From contig CAZWDL010000042.1 of assembly GCA_964632995.1 (NCBI GenBank), positions 1 to 52,609 on the forward strand: a stretch of 52,609 nt of DNA, in the 5' to 3' direction. Shown here in pieces: positions 43,306-52,200 of this stretch (within the stretch, counting starts at the first letter, position 1; each line of letters begins with the position of its first letter). The translations under genes and the position numbers were made by a program. Source of the stretch: CAZWDL01 sp964632995. Its GTDB lineage: Bacteria > Bacteroidota > Bacteroidia > Chitinophagales > Saprospiraceae. Under the pieces are notes generated by a model, which was not told the origin of the DNA, made no database searches, and saw nothing but the letters and a program-made list of their open reading frames with translations.

Positions 43306-45168
43306 TCAGCGAAGCAGAGAGAGGTCGCCGGAATAGGTGATCACCTTCCCATCCAGAAAAACGATCTCGGCGAAAAAGACATAGACCCCTTCCCCTATTT
43401 CCTGCCCCAGCACTTTTCCGTCCCAGCCTGTCTCCGGGTCATTAGGCGCCAGCTCCGTCTGTTCGAAAAGCAGGTTACCCCATCGGTCGAAGACGGCCAG
43501 GCGACGGATGCTCTGCACGTTGGGCACATCGGCAGAAATGAAAAATTCGTCGTTGATGCCGTCACCGTTCGGGCTGAAGGCATTGGGGATATAAACGCGC
43601 CGTTGCTTATCAACCGTTACCCGGATTTCGTCACTCGCCATACAGCCGCGTTCGGAAGTTGCCTCCAGGCGAAGGGTCTGCGTCTGAAGTGGAAGCCACT
43701 CCTGCCCCAGGCAATCGTCGAAGCAATCGATCACATCCGGTGGATCCCAGGAGAAAGTGCTGATGGGATAATTTGTTTGCGGCTGAATTTGTACGGCGTC
43801 GCCCAGGGTGAGGGAGCGGTCGGGGCCCAGATTGACGAAGAATTCTTCGGGAGACTGTACGGCCAATTCCTCCTGAAAAGAGCAGCCGTAGCGATCGCGG
43901 ATGCTGAGGGTATACGACCCTTCCGCCAAGGCTGAGAAAGAACCGTTCGTGGACGGCGGCCGTCCTGTCAGGGAAAAAGTGTAGGGCGGCACGCCGCTGT
44001 TGACCGTTTCTACGTTGATGACGCCGTCCTGGGTATCATGGCAGGAGGGATTGACCACTTCGATGTCGGCGCTGATATTGGCGTCGGGCAGCACCGTCAG
44101 GTTCAGGGTGACAATGCTGTCGCAGCCGATGGAGGAAAGCAGGGTATCCACATAAGTGCCGGAAGTCGTATAGCTATTGCCGTCCTGCTCGTAAGTCAGC
44201 CCCTCGCAGATCGTATCGTTGACGGTATAGAATTTCGGCACCACGTAAACGATCTTGTCATTGGAAATTACCCGGCATTTCGGATTTTCCAGGTTGATCT
44301 CGCCGTTCGCAAGCAGGTAACGGTAATAGTAAAAACCACTCGACAATTCGGCGTGCGTATACACCGGCGTATCGGCGTCCGGGATATCCGACCAGGTGCG
44401 TCCCTGATCGAAGCTCTCCTGCCACTGAAAGGCCGGCATGGTATACTGATCCCCGTTGACGGTGGCATCGAGATCGATGGGATCGCCATCTTCGCAGATA
44501 TTAGCGATTTCTACGGGCAGGATAAGCGCCTCGGGGCCGCAGGCGCGAAAGGAGATGTTATCGAGCGCCAGGTCATTGCCGGTGCCGCCGGGGGCGTTGT
44601 TGCGCAGGGAAAGCTGCACGCTGGTCTGGCCGGGGGCGGTAGTAAAAGTAAAGCCGTAATTATGCCAATCTTCGTCCTGCGGTATTTCACCGGTGGTAAA
44701 TTCCTCTTCTTCGTCAATCAGAAAAGAAACATTGGGTTTGATGTGATCGGTCACCCCCCGCCGGATCATATTGATAACATCGGCGGAAAACTCGTAGAGG
44801 GTGTTTTCACAAAGTCCCGCAACGGTCTGGTCGTAGAACAGTCCTGGTGTGAAATCAGCATTCACAACCATCATATACCCGTTGGGATCGCTGCTGTTGT
44901 CCCGGATGTCCAGCCAGGTGCCGTAATTGCCGGGCCAGGCGCCGGTGTTGTTGGTGATCACGTACTGCCCGTCTTGAGGCGGGCCACCGCGTAGATAGTT
45001 GTAACCGGGCGCAATACCAGGATCCTCGGCGGGGATATTGGGCGCTCCGGAACCGAAATCGCCGGCTTCGAAGATGTTTTCCCCCAGGTTGCCCTGGCAA
45101 ACGTTGTTTTGGGCGAAGGCCCAGAGAGGGAGTACGATATAGAGCAGTACAATAGTGTTTCTATACAT
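43306..45168 (-). CDS. Type IX-secreted protein with gliding motility-associated C-terminal domain
   Basis: 620 residues with a signal peptide (1-19, cleavage near FAQ). An N-terminal jelly-roll-like domain ('NTLYEFSADVINMIRRGVTD', 'TSVQLSLRNNAPGGTGNDLA', 'LDNISFRACG') comes first. Linkers ('YTTSGTYVDTLLSSIGCDSI') and a SprB-type repeat ('GVINVETVNSGVPPYTFSLT') follow. The type B T9SS sorting domain (about 525-620) has 'YIPNAFSPNGDGINDEFFIS', 'VFDRWGNLLFEQ' and 'GVYVFFAEIVFLDG'. It should be exported and attached to or released from the cell surface. Ligand unknown; this class includes adhesins and hydrolases. Confidence 0.92.
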   Translation of the reverse strand: MYRNTIVLLYIVLPLWAFAQNNVCQGNLGENIFEAGDFGSGAPNIPAEDPGIAPGYNYLRGGPPQDGQYVITNNTGAWPGNYGTWLDIRDNSSDPNGYMMVVNADFTPGLFYDQTVAGLCENTLYEFSADVINMIRRGVTDHIKPNVSFLIDEEEEFTTGEIPQDEDWHNYGFTFTTAPGQTSVQLSLRNNAPGGTGNDLALDNISFRACGPEALILPVEIANICEDGDPIDLDATVNGDQYTMPAFQWQESFDQGRTWSDIPDADTPVYTHAELSSGFYYYRYLLANGEINLENPKCRVISNDKIVYVVPKFYTVNDTICEGLTYEQDGNSYTTSGTYVDTLLSSIGCDSIVTLNLTVLPDANISADIEVVNPSCHDTQDGVINVETVNSGVPPYTFSLTGRPPSTNGSFSALAEGSYTLSIRDRYGCSFQEELAVQSPEEFFVNLGPDRSLTLGDAVQIQPQTNYPISTFSWDPPDVIDCFDDCLGQEWLPLQTQTLRLEATSERGCMASDEIRVTVDKQRRVYIPNAFSPNGDGINDEFFISADVPNVQSIRRLAVFDRWGNLLFEQTELAPNDPETGWDGKVLGQEIGEGVYVFFAEIVFLDGKVITYSGDLSLLR

Positions 45169-45277
45169 GTCGAATGATGCTGTCCGTTGTTGCCCACAGT
45201 ATAACGAAAAAACGGGAACTGAAGTAGTAGAAAATAGCGCTTTGGCGGCTGGTTTTCACTCTTGGCTTGGGGGACAG

Positions 45278-45356
45278 ATGAACGGGAAGTAAGGCTTAGG
45301 CCCGCTTTTCGACCTGAAGGTCGAAAGCGCGTTGCCCAGCCTTACTTCCCGTTCAT
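45278..45356. repeat. 19-bp perfect inverted repeat with inner hairpin
   Basis: The outer arms 45278-45296 and 45338-45356 are perfect complements over 19 bp (ending GTAAGGCT/AGCCTTAC). Inside, GCTTTTCGACCT (45304-45315) pairs with AGGTCGAAAGC (45318-45328) with one bulge. The nested plan is like the other palindromic elements in this window. Confidence 0.75.
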
Positions 45357-45581
45357 GAGGAAGATTCAGCTTGAGGTGCGGGTGCTTCGCGTTGCGCATT
45401 GGTAGGGGAAAATTCAACCCATAAAATTTTGCACTTAACAGGCACTGTTTCACACTTAGCGTAGCCCGGGAAACTTAACCCGGATTATTCATGGGTTAAG
45501 CGCAAGGGCATTATTTCAAGCTGTCAATTCCGGCGTCATGCGCAAAGCGAAGCAGCCCGTTCGCCATGGGCAAAAACCCTC

Positions 45582-45657
45582 AAAATTTTGCAGGAATGCC
45601 GGGTCAACAAAATTTCGAGTTAACCCTAAACTCCGACCGGCATTCCTGCAAAATTTT
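45582..45657. repeat. 21-bp perfect inverted repeat with inner complement
   Basis: Arms 45582-45602 and 45637-45657 are perfect complements over 21 bp (TGCAGGAATGCC / GGCATTCCTGCA). The 34-nt loop contains a further GGGTCAAC/GTTAACCC pairing with one mismatch (about 45601-45625). Confidence 0.75.
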
Positions 45658-45701
45658 CTGCCCCCAAAGCCAAGAGCAATGCGAAACAGCCAGGAGCAAT
45701 A

Positions 45702-48524
45702 TCACCTGACCTCGAACCGGTATCTTCCGGAGCCCAGACCGAAGACGTAGTAATCTCGTCCGGTGGACAGCAACTCAATCTGCGTATCGTTTTCTGCCGG
45801 CTTCCCCTGCTTCACCAGCTGATGCGGTCCTTCGAAGATATCAGGCCGCGCCTTGCCGATGATCGGGACGTGGATCTGCGCCCGCGTATTAGCCGGTATT
45901 TCCACCTCCAGGATGAGATCATCGCCGTATTTCCACCAGCGGCTGGCGATTTTGCCGCGAACGGAGCGGTAGTAGCCTTTCGCCCAGGTCAGGTCGCCGA
46001 CCACGGCGGGTTTGATAATGTTATCGCTGAAAGCCACAGATTCAGGGGCTTGCCGGATGCCCAGAATAGATTTGTAATACCATTCGCTGACCGAGCCGAA
46101 CATGGGATGGTTTTTGGAATCGTGTTCCTCGAAGCTCCAGTTTTCCCAGAGGGTGGTGGCTCCGCGGTCGACCATGTAGCCGAAGCCGGGGAAAGACTTC
46201 TGGTTCATCATATCGTAGGCCACATCGTCGCGGCTGCGGTCGCTGAGGTAGTTCAGCATCATTTTGGTGGTGAAAATGCCGGTGGAGAGGTGGCCTTTGT
46301 ATTTCAGATAGATTTCATCCAGTAGTACCTGGAAAGCTTTTTCACGCAGATCTTCCGGTAATAGATCGTAGTACAGTGCTGTCACCTGGCTGGCCTGGGT
46401 GTGGGTGAAGACCTGCCCGGTTTCCGGATGTACGAATTTGTCGATGAAGGCCGCCCGGATACTGTCGGCCAGGGCGGCGTAGGTAGCCTGATCATTTTTC
46501 TTATCTAGAATGCCGGCGAGGTCAGACAAAATTTTGGCGTGGTGATAGTAGAAGGCGGTGCTGGTTACGGGCCGGGGCCGTTGGTCTACGCTGTTGTGAT
46601 CGCCGATGCCATCCATGATCAGATAGTCGGGGCTGCGTTCGCGATAGAATTCCACCAGTTTTTTCAGCGGTCCGTACTGTTCTTGGACAATATCGAGGTT
46701 ACCGTAGTATTTGTACAGCTGGTAGAGGACGAAGGGGTGCGCCAAAGTCCAGCCGACGGGGCCGGTATCTTCCGTGAGCCCCCGCTGGTTGATGCCGATA
46801 TCGGGGGCGCATTCGGTCATACCGCCGCTGGCGCGGGCGTCGCGCTCGAAGTCGCGCACCGATTTGACGTAGAAGCCCGACATATCGTAGTTGGTCATGT
46901 AGGCTTCGCCGACCGTAACGATATCACCGCCGTAACCGAATTTCTCCCGCGCCGGGCAGTCGGATTCAATACTGAAAACGTTGCTGAGCATAGTCCATTC
47001 GGTGATGTTTTGCACGCGGTTAAACAGCTCGTTGGAGCATTCGAAGCGGGATGCCTGTTCCAGGTCGGAGTTCAGGCGGAGACCGACAATGTCATTAAGG
47101 GAGGGACGGTAGGGCAAGCCCGTGATCTCCACGTAGCGGAAGCCGTGGAAGGTGAAGCGCGGCTCGAAGGTTTCCACCCCTTCGCCTTTGAAAATATAGC
47201 GGTCTTCCTGCCAGGCCACGTCCGGCGCGCCGGGGCCGCCCATGCCCGGCCGTTTGAGCTGGGTGGCGACGGTGGTGTTGACATCGATCCGGCCGTCTTC
47301 CTCGATCAGTTCAGCGTAGCGGAAGACGACTTCCGTTCCGGCGGGCGCCCGGCCCTGAAAGCGGATCACTCCGGCGAAATTCTGCCCCATATCCACCACG
47401 TACTTGCCAGGTTCCGGCGAATCGATGCGGACGGGCTCCACGGTGCGGGTATGACGAATGGGCGGCACGAACTGCCAGCGTAGTTCACCGCCGGGAGGAG
47501 TTTCCGCAACGGCGTTATTCCAGTTGCTGTAGTCAAAGCCGGGGCTCGTCCAACCCTCCTGCTCCAAACGGGCGTCGTACCACTCGCCGAGGTATACATT
47601 ATCGCGGACGATGGGGCCGGTGCCGGCCTTCCAGGATTCGTCGGAGACGATACATTCATTGCTGCCGTCTTCGTACTCGATCTGTAGCCGGCTGATCAGC
47701 TTGGGCCGCCCGATGGTGAGGATTTCACGCAGGTTCCAGCGGCCGAAGAGCTTCATGGGTAAGGGGTTGTACCAGCCGTTGCCCAGCATAACGCCCAGGG
47801 TGTTTTCTCCTTGGGACAATTGATCAGTCACATCGTGTACGACGTAATAGACCGTCTTGGCGTACTGCGTCCAACCCGGGTCCAGCCAGTGATCGCCGAC
47901 GCGCTCGCCGTTGAGCCAGGGCTCGTGGTAGCCCAGGCCCGTGATGTACAGGCGCGCCGGCCTGACCGGCTTAGCAATTTGAAACTCCTTACGGAAAAGC
48001 GGGGCGGGTATTTTTTCATAAAAATCTTCGGGTTTTTCCGGAGGCTCGCGACCGTCGCCGATCCACTGCGCCTGCCAGTCATCCGCCGAGAGGAGGCCGG
48101 TTTCAAACCAGGAGACGGCGCTATAAGACGAAGGCTCATCCACGCCATTCCAACTGCGTACCTGCCAGTAATAGCGGGTGCCGGATTCCAGGTCTTTCCC
48201 CTCGTAGGCAATGTGCAGCGTTTTGGCGGAAGCCACCTTGCCGCTGTCCCACAGGTCCCCCACCCCATCGGCCAGCTTTTCCGGCGAGCTGGCTACTAAG
48301 ATTTGGTAGGCCGACTGCACAGCCCGGCGGCTACGGTCGCCGACCTCCCAGGAGAGGCGGGGCCTGGGGGTGTCGATGCCCAGGGGCGTGGTCAGATATT
48401 CGCATTTCAGATTTACCGGCGGATGGATGGTTTGGGCGTAAGCGGTAGTCAGGAGAAAAGATAGAAACAGCGCTACCGTCCAGCGAAGACGGTTCCGGAA
48501 ACTTGGTTGATAATTCGTTGTCAT
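45702..48524 (-). CDS. Alpha-L-rhamnosidase, GH78 (second copy)
   Basis: 940 residues with a signal peptide (about 13-30, 'TVALFLSFLLTTAYA'). The GH78 N-terminus is 'LKCEYLTTPLGIDTPRPRLS', and the bacterial rhamnosidase domains follow in order. The catalytic region is 'DCPAREKFGYGGDIVTVGEA' (Asp522; Glu527 and the later Asp as candidate acids), and 'GATTLWENWSFEEHDSKNHP' forms the usual active-site wall. It is more distant from the 12087 copy than a recent duplicate would be, so different linkages or substrates are likely. No SusC/D or other glycosidase is nearby. Divergent from a GGT remnant. Confidence 0.92.
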   Translation of the reverse strand: MTTNYQPSFRNRLRWTVALFLSFLLTTAYAQTIHPPVNLKCEYLTTPLGIDTPRPRLSWEVGDRSRRAVQSAYQILVASSPEKLADGVGDLWDSGKVASAKTLHIAYEGKDLESGTRYYWQVRSWNGVDEPSSYSAVSWFETGLLSADDWQAQWIGDGREPPEKPEDFYEKIPAPLFRKEFQIAKPVRPARLYITGLGYHEPWLNGERVGDHWLDPGWTQYAKTVYYVVHDVTDQLSQGENTLGVMLGNGWYNPLPMKLFGRWNLREILTIGRPKLISRLQIEYEDGSNECIVSDESWKAGTGPIVRDNVYLGEWYDARLEQEGWTSPGFDYSNWNNAVAETPPGGELRWQFVPPIRHTRTVEPVRIDSPEPGKYVVDMGQNFAGVIRFQGRAPAGTEVVFRYAELIEEDGRIDVNTTVATQLKRPGMGGPGAPDVAWQEDRYIFKGEGVETFEPRFTFHGFRYVEITGLPYRPSLNDIVGLRLNSDLEQASRFECSNELFNRVQNITEWTMLSNVFSIESDCPAREKFGYGGDIVTVGEAYMTNYDMSGFYVKSVRDFERDARASGGMTECAPDIGINQRGLTEDTGPVGWTLAHPFVLYQLYKYYGNLDIVQEQYGPLKKLVEFYRERSPDYLIMDGIGDHNSVDQRPRPVTSTAFYYHHAKILSDLAGILDKKNDQATYAALADSIRAAFIDKFVHPETGQVFTHTQASQVTALYYDLLPEDLREKAFQVLLDEIYLKYKGHLSTGIFTTKMMLNYLSDRSRDDVAYDMMNQKSFPGFGYMVDRGATTLWENWSFEEHDSKNHPMFGSVSEWYYKSILGIRQAPESVAFSDNIIKPAVVGDLTWAKGYYRSVRGKIASRWWKYGDDLILEVEIPANTRAQIHVPIIGKARPDIFEGPHQLVKQGKPAENDTQIELLSTGRDYYVFGLGSGRYRFEVR

Positions 48525-48614
48525 AGTTATTACTGCGTGTGTTTCTCTAAGATGCGAAAAATTGACAATGAGACTGTCCTGGGATATCCTGGATCAGGGA
48601 TTTGAGAAATTTTA

Positions 48615-49196
48615 ATGGTCATTTCAAATATTGATCAAAACGGCAACCACACCATCTACCTGACCGTAGCCGATAAAGACGGCAATATGGTCTCGCTGAT
48701 CCAGAGCAATTCCTGGCTCTTCGGCTCGCTGCTTGTCCCGCCGGGCCTGGGCTTTGCGCTGCAGAACCGCGGCACCGGCTTTACGCTGGAGGAAGATCAC
48801 GTCAATACCTACGCGCCCGGCAAGCGCCCCTTCCATACCATCATCCCGGCCTTTATCACCCGCGAGGGCGAGCCCTACGTCAGCTTCGGCCTCACGGGCG
48901 GCGGCATGCAGCCGCAGGGCCACGTACAGATCGTGATGAACATCGTCGACTTCGGGATGAACCTGCAGGAGGCCGGCGATGCGCCCCGCATCCGCCACGA
49001 ATATCTCAACGGGGCCGATATCGTACGCCTGGAATCGGGCTTCGACTACGAAACGATCCGCCGGCTGATGACCATGGGGCATACGGTCGCCTTCGGCTTC
49101 GAGCGCTTCGGCGGCTACCAGGCGATAGGTGTTCAGGGCGATGTGTATATCGGCGCCTCCGAGTCACGGAAGGACGGGCAGGCGGCGGGGTACTGA
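48615..49196 (+). pseudogene. Orphan gamma-glutamyltransferase small-subunit fragment
   Basis: 193 codons reading 'NHTIYLTVADKDGNMVSLIQ', 'LFGSLLVPPGLGFALQNRGT', 'PGKRPFHTIIPAFITREGEP' and 'GLTGGGMQPQGHVQIVMNIV'. This is the C-terminal half (small subunit) of GGT proenzymes, and its start lies at the nucleophile region (Thr13 aligns with the autocleavage Thr). The large-subunit half is missing: an in-frame stop lies upstream at 48603, and the GH78 gene starts just beyond. It is probably a 5'-truncated remnant; independent function is unlikely but not excluded. Confidence 0.75.
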
Positions 49197-49318
49197 GAGG
49201 GAGACTGGGGGGACTGGGGGCCCCCGGAGAAAAGAGATTGGTACTCGATGAAAACTACTTATTCTATTATTTACTGTACTTTTATTTTCTCATTCCGTTT
49301 TCACTAAAAGTGAGGCCA

Positions 49319-50308
49319 ATGGAATACGAAAAAGGAACGCATGTAAGCGTGAAAGACAATCTAGAGCTTGAAACCGGCGAACTGACCAAGAACTGGGCCG
49401 GTGAAATTCTGGAATACTACCCCGAAACCGGTAATTACCTGATCGAATTGGATGCGCCTACCCTGCTTTCGTTGAGCGATACCTACCTGATGGATTGCAT
49501 CATGGAGGGTGGTGATTATGAAAAGTATATTTTTGAAAGTCACCACTTGAACCGGATTACCCGGCGAGATACGGAAAAAATAAGAGCCGACACCTTAAAA
49601 AAAACGAGGGATCGAATAAATGATCTCATAGCGGAGATGGATGAAGAGGACGACTACGGAGAATCTCCAATCGAAGAGTGGATAACTGGCTTTCAGAAGA
49701 GTTCCTTTTTCGATGCATTAACGGAGTACCAAAAAGAGAACGCTCGATTCATCATTGAAACTTTTTACGACTTCTCCATTAATTACGCAGGTGTACTTCC
49801 CGAAGAATGGGACGCGGGTTCTGTTCAGCATGCCTGTGACATAGCGGGCCGGAAAATCTCGGATGAAATAGAGCTGTTTGAGAACTACACACCGGTACTG
49901 GACAAATTTTTCGAATTTCTGGGAGATAAGCAATACCTGGAAAACACCCTGGAACTCCGTGAAGCAGCACGGGAAATGGCGCCCCACATCGTTAGGATAG
50001 CCTCTGATCCCAGTGAGTGGGGCATGGCCAAATCGATGATGAAGGGCGCCATAGAATCCGGCGTCGATCTGTCAGATGAAAAGGCCCGGGAGGAATATAT
50101 CGACCGCATTAATCAACAGATGGGGCCGCTTCCCGCCTTCAACCCTTCCCCCAGCCACGCCTCCATCCGGAAATCCAAACTGGACAAGATCGGCCGCAAC
50201 GAGCGGATCACGGTTCGCTATACAGACGGGAGGGTGGTAGAAAATATCAAGTTCAAAAAGGTAAAGGAGGATCTGGAGACGGGGAAGTGTGTGTTGGTGG
50301 AGAAGTGA
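49319..50308 (+). CDS. Hypothetical protein with SEC-C-like tail, 329 aa
   Basis: The start is placed at the ATG at 49319 (MEYEKGTHVSVKDN); the longer frame from 49238 begins with an unlikely hydrophobic stretch. A small N-terminal beta domain (about 1-50) precedes an acidic all-alpha middle ('EKENARFIIETFYDFS'-type helices, about 100-260). The C-terminus 'LDKIGRNERITVRYTDGRVV', 'ENIKFKKVKEDLETGKCVLV' has the 'GRN' start of SEC-C tails but lacks the zinc-binding Cys. No function can be assigned. Single plus-strand gene. Confidence 0.7.
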   Translation: MEYEKGTHVSVKDNLELETGELTKNWAGEILEYYPETGNYLIELDAPTLLSLSDTYLMDCIMEGGDYEKYIFESHHLNRITRRDTEKIRADTLKKTRDRINDLIAEMDEEDDYGESPIEEWITGFQKSSFFDALTEYQKENARFIIETFYDFSINYAGVLPEEWDAGSVQHACDIAGRKISDEIELFENYTPVLDKFFEFLGDKQYLENTLELREAAREMAPHIVRIASDPSEWGMAKSMMKGAIESGVDLSDEKAREEYIDRINQQMGPLPAFNPSPSHASIRKSKLDKIGRNERITVRYTDGRVVENIKFKKVKEDLETGKCVLVEK

Positions 50309-50363
50309 TCAAGCATTGCTTTTCTGATCCTCAAGTCTCCCCGTCGCCAAATCACGCTGTCCC

Positions 50364-50957
50364 CTACTCCACCTCCACCGTCACCACTTGCGCCAGCACC
50401 TCCTGCGCCTGCACCAGGTGCCGCTCTTCGTGGACGAGCAAGAAGTCGACGGCTTCCGGCAGGTAGAATTGCACGATGGGACCGATGGAAGAGATCAGCT
50501 TGGCGCCCCGCACCTTTTTCTTCCGGCTGGCGAGGATGGCCTGACGAAGGTGTTCGTGGTTCTCAAAAAAGGTCTGGAAGACTTCCTCCACATCCGTCCT
50601 GGCGGCGCTTTCAGCTTCTACGCCGGGTTCAAATCGCTTCATGGTCTTCATTTTCCAGTTGCGCTTCGTACCCTGCGGCCGCATCATTTTTATGAAAAGG
50701 GCGGGCCACCAGCGGGCGGGGAAGTGATCTTTCTCCCATTCTCCTTCCGGAAGCTTTTCCAAGGTAGCTGTAATGCGATCGCGGTAGATGTCGTAAATGG
50801 CATTGAGGTGAGCCGCTACTTCGATGGTACTCCACTTGCCGGGCGCGGGCCGGCGGGTGAGCACCTCCGTGGGCAGGGATTGAAAATTGTCAAATTCATT
50901 GACCAGCGCGTTCAGTCGCCGCAGCTGATCTTCGGGTGATAACTTGAGTTGTGCCAT
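50364..50957 (-). CDS. DinB-family protein
   Basis: 197 residues of the DinB/DUF664 four-helix-bundle superfamily. It has 'KWSTIEVAAHLNAIYDIYRD' (first His) and 'VDFLLVHEERHLVQAQEVLA' (second His pair), which can form a metal site. Members include thiol-dependent transferases and many uncharacterised stress proteins. It lies 73 bp after a Crp/Fnr regulator on the same strand. This pairing is common in Bacteroidota and suggests that the regulator controls it. A CATCTTTG near the start at about 50980 is a near-match to the -7 box. Confidence 0.82.
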   Translation of the reverse strand: MAQLKLSPEDQLRRLNALVNEFDNFQSLPTEVLTRRPAPGKWSTIEVAAHLNAIYDIYRDRITATLEKLPEGEWEKDHFPARWWPALFIKMMRPQGTKRNWKMKTMKRFEPGVEAESAARTDVEEVFQTFFENHEHLRQAILASRKKKVRGAKLISSIGPIVQFYLPEAVDFLLVHEERHLVQAQEVLAQVVTVEVE

Positions 50958-51030
50958 GGTTTGCTATTGTTTTTTACAAAGATGCGGGAACGGAGGAAGC
51001 TTTGCATTGATCTGGATCAAGATTTATCAT

Positions 51031-51618
51031 TCAATACCTCACCTTCCGCCGCAGCCGGCTAAACGTCTCCGGCGTCATATTGAGATAGGCGGCCAGGTAT
51101 TTCTGAGGAATCTGCAGCAGTTCCGGCGGGCAGCGGCGCATGAAGCGGATGTAGCGCTCTTCGGCAGTCATGGTGAGCAGTTCCACCTCCCGTTTGGTGC
51201 GGCCGATGAGGACGCGCTCGGCGAAGCGGCGACCCCAGATGTTAAAGCTGGGATACTGGTCAAAAAGTCGCTGGTGATCTTTAAAGGGAAGGCCGAGTAG
51301 GCGACTGGGCGTCAGGGCTTCCAGAAAAAACTGGGCGGGTTGCTGCAGCAGAAAAGAGTCATAAACGCCCGAAAGCTCGTTTTGAAAAGTAAATCCGAGT
51401 ACGATTTTTTCTCCCTTCTGATCGATGAGGTAAAGCGCCTGCACGCCTTCCACGACGAAATACAGGTACCTTTCCGTTCTTTCCGCCTCGGTGATCAGGT
51501 GGGTGCGTGGAAATTCAAAAGCGAACCAGCAGCTGAAGAAGTCCCGGCGGAGTTCATCCGTAAAATGCACACCGTCGAAGGCGGCTTCCAGTGATTGTTG
51601 GTAGGCTGATGGGTTCAT
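51031..51618 (-). CDS. Crp/Fnr-family transcriptional regulator
   Basis: 195 residues. The cNMP-binding-like beta-roll spans about 20-110 ('THLITEAERTERYLYFVVEG', 'KIVLGFTFQNELSG'). The dimer helix (about 115-140) follows. The C-terminal recognition helix is 'IPQKYLAAYLNMTPETFSRL' followed by RRKVRY. The conserved Arg-Ser or Arg-Thr cAMP pocket is not evident, as in most Bacteroidota members of this type. It precedes the DinB gene by 73 bp on the same strand, and the two probably form one unit. Confidence 0.9.
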   Translation of the reverse strand: MNPSAYQQSLEAAFDGVHFTDELRRDFFSCWFAFEFPRTHLITEAERTERYLYFVVEGVQALYLIDQKGEKIVLGFTFQNELSGVYDSFLLQQPAQFFLEALTPSRLLGLPFKDHQRLFDQYPSFNIWGRRFAERVLIGRTKREVELLTMTAEERYIRFMRRCPPELLQIPQKYLAAYLNMTPETFSRLRRKVRY

Positions 51619-51653
51619 TAAGAGGGATTGGATGACAGTTGATTTTTCTTAAA

Positions 51654-51685
51654 ATCAGGAGGCGCCCTGGAAGGCGCCGCCTGAT
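51654..51685. terminator. Bidirectional hairpin before the Crp/Fnr gene
   Basis: ATCAGG-a-GGCGCC (51654-51666), loop CTGGAA and GGCGCC-g-CCTGAT (51673-51685) give a 12-bp stem with one mismatch. It is followed by T4 on the minus strand and by six As (T6 on the other strand). It lies next to the terminator at 51686-51719, so two stop signals stand in tandem after the Lys-rich gene. Confidence 0.6.
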
Positions 51686-51719
51686 AAAAAAGCGGCAACC
51701 GAAATCCTCCGGTTGCCGC
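51686..51719 (-). terminator. Rho-independent terminator of the Lys-rich gene
   Basis: On the minus strand a perfect 10-bp stem GCGGCAACCG/CGGTTGCCGC (51719-51692, 8-nt loop) is followed by TTTTTT (51691-51686), starting 34 nt after the stop codon at 51753. Canonical. Confidence 0.85.
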
Positions 51720-51752
51720 AAGTGTAATCATAGCGTCTGTTCTTAGTCAGCC

Positions 51753-52121
51753 TTAACCCAGGTCTTTTGCTTCCTGGTAGGCCGCTCTCAGCTTTTTGCG
51801 CCGTGCTTTCAATGCTTTTCGCTTTTTATCCAGGACTTTGGCCTTCTTTTTCTTACCTTTTTTACGTGCCTTTTTGGCTTTCGTCTTCAGGTCTTTGCGC
51901 TTTTGCTTCAGTTTGGAAAGCTTCTTTTTGAGCTTTTTCAGCTTCTTGTCACCCTGGTATTCGACCGGTGTGAGGTTTTCTTCCGCCTGGGAATCTATTT
52001 CTTCGGTCTTGGCTGCTTCCACCGTATCCAGTTCTCCTTCAGGAACGATACCCTCTGGTCCCGCGTAGGGTGTAATTTTTTCCGGCTGAAACTGTTCCCG
52101 GTCTTCGGTTTTCTCTTCCAT
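51753..52121 (-). CDS. Lysine-rich coiled-coil protein, 122 aa
   Basis: The N-terminal 55 residues are acidic ('PEGELDTVEAAKTEEIDSQA'). From about 60 the protein is almost pure Lys/Arg/Ala/Leu ('KKLKKLKKKLSKLKQKRKDL', 'KKARKKGKKKKAKVLDKKRK') and predicted fully helical. No family was recognised. Its charge resembles nucleic-acid-binding tails or histone H1-like proteins, but that is inference. It is clearly a real expressed gene: a consensus promoter precedes it and a strong terminator follows it. Confidence 0.75.
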   Translation of the reverse strand: MEEKTEDREQFQPEKITPYAGPEGIVPEGELDTVEAAKTEEIDSQAEENLTPVEYQGDKKLKKLKKKLSKLKQKRKDLKTKAKKARKKGKKKKAKVLDKKRKALKARRKKLRAAYQEAKDLG

Positions 52122-52170
52122 GGATGACCTGTTTACATACGGTTAATAGATGATTTACATAAAATTAATA

Positions 52171-52200
52171 CAAAGGTAAAAAAATCACCCCCAAAAGCAA
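52171..52200 (-). promoter_or_regulatory. Bacteroidota promoter of the Lys-rich gene
   Basis: On the minus strand TTG (52200-52198), 19 nt, then TACCTTTG (52178-52171) fits the TTG/TAnnTTTG consensus. It implies a leader of about 40 nt before the ATG at 52121. Confidence 0.6.

Larger units (their letters stand above)
45169..45701. other. 533-bp gene-free stretch rich in palindromes
   Basis: No coding frame is supported. It holds the two long inverted repeats at 45278-45356 and 45582-45657 plus a smaller TTAACCC/GGGTTAA hairpin near 45474-45500. It separates the T9SS gene from the second GH78 gene. Confidence 0.6.

Noticed and set aside
43270..43935. 221-aa plus-strand frame
   Set aside because: Antisense shadow of the T9SS protein.
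46539..47483. 314-aa plus-strand frame
   Set aside because: Antisense shadow of the second GH78; repetitive His/Gly/Val composition without domain.
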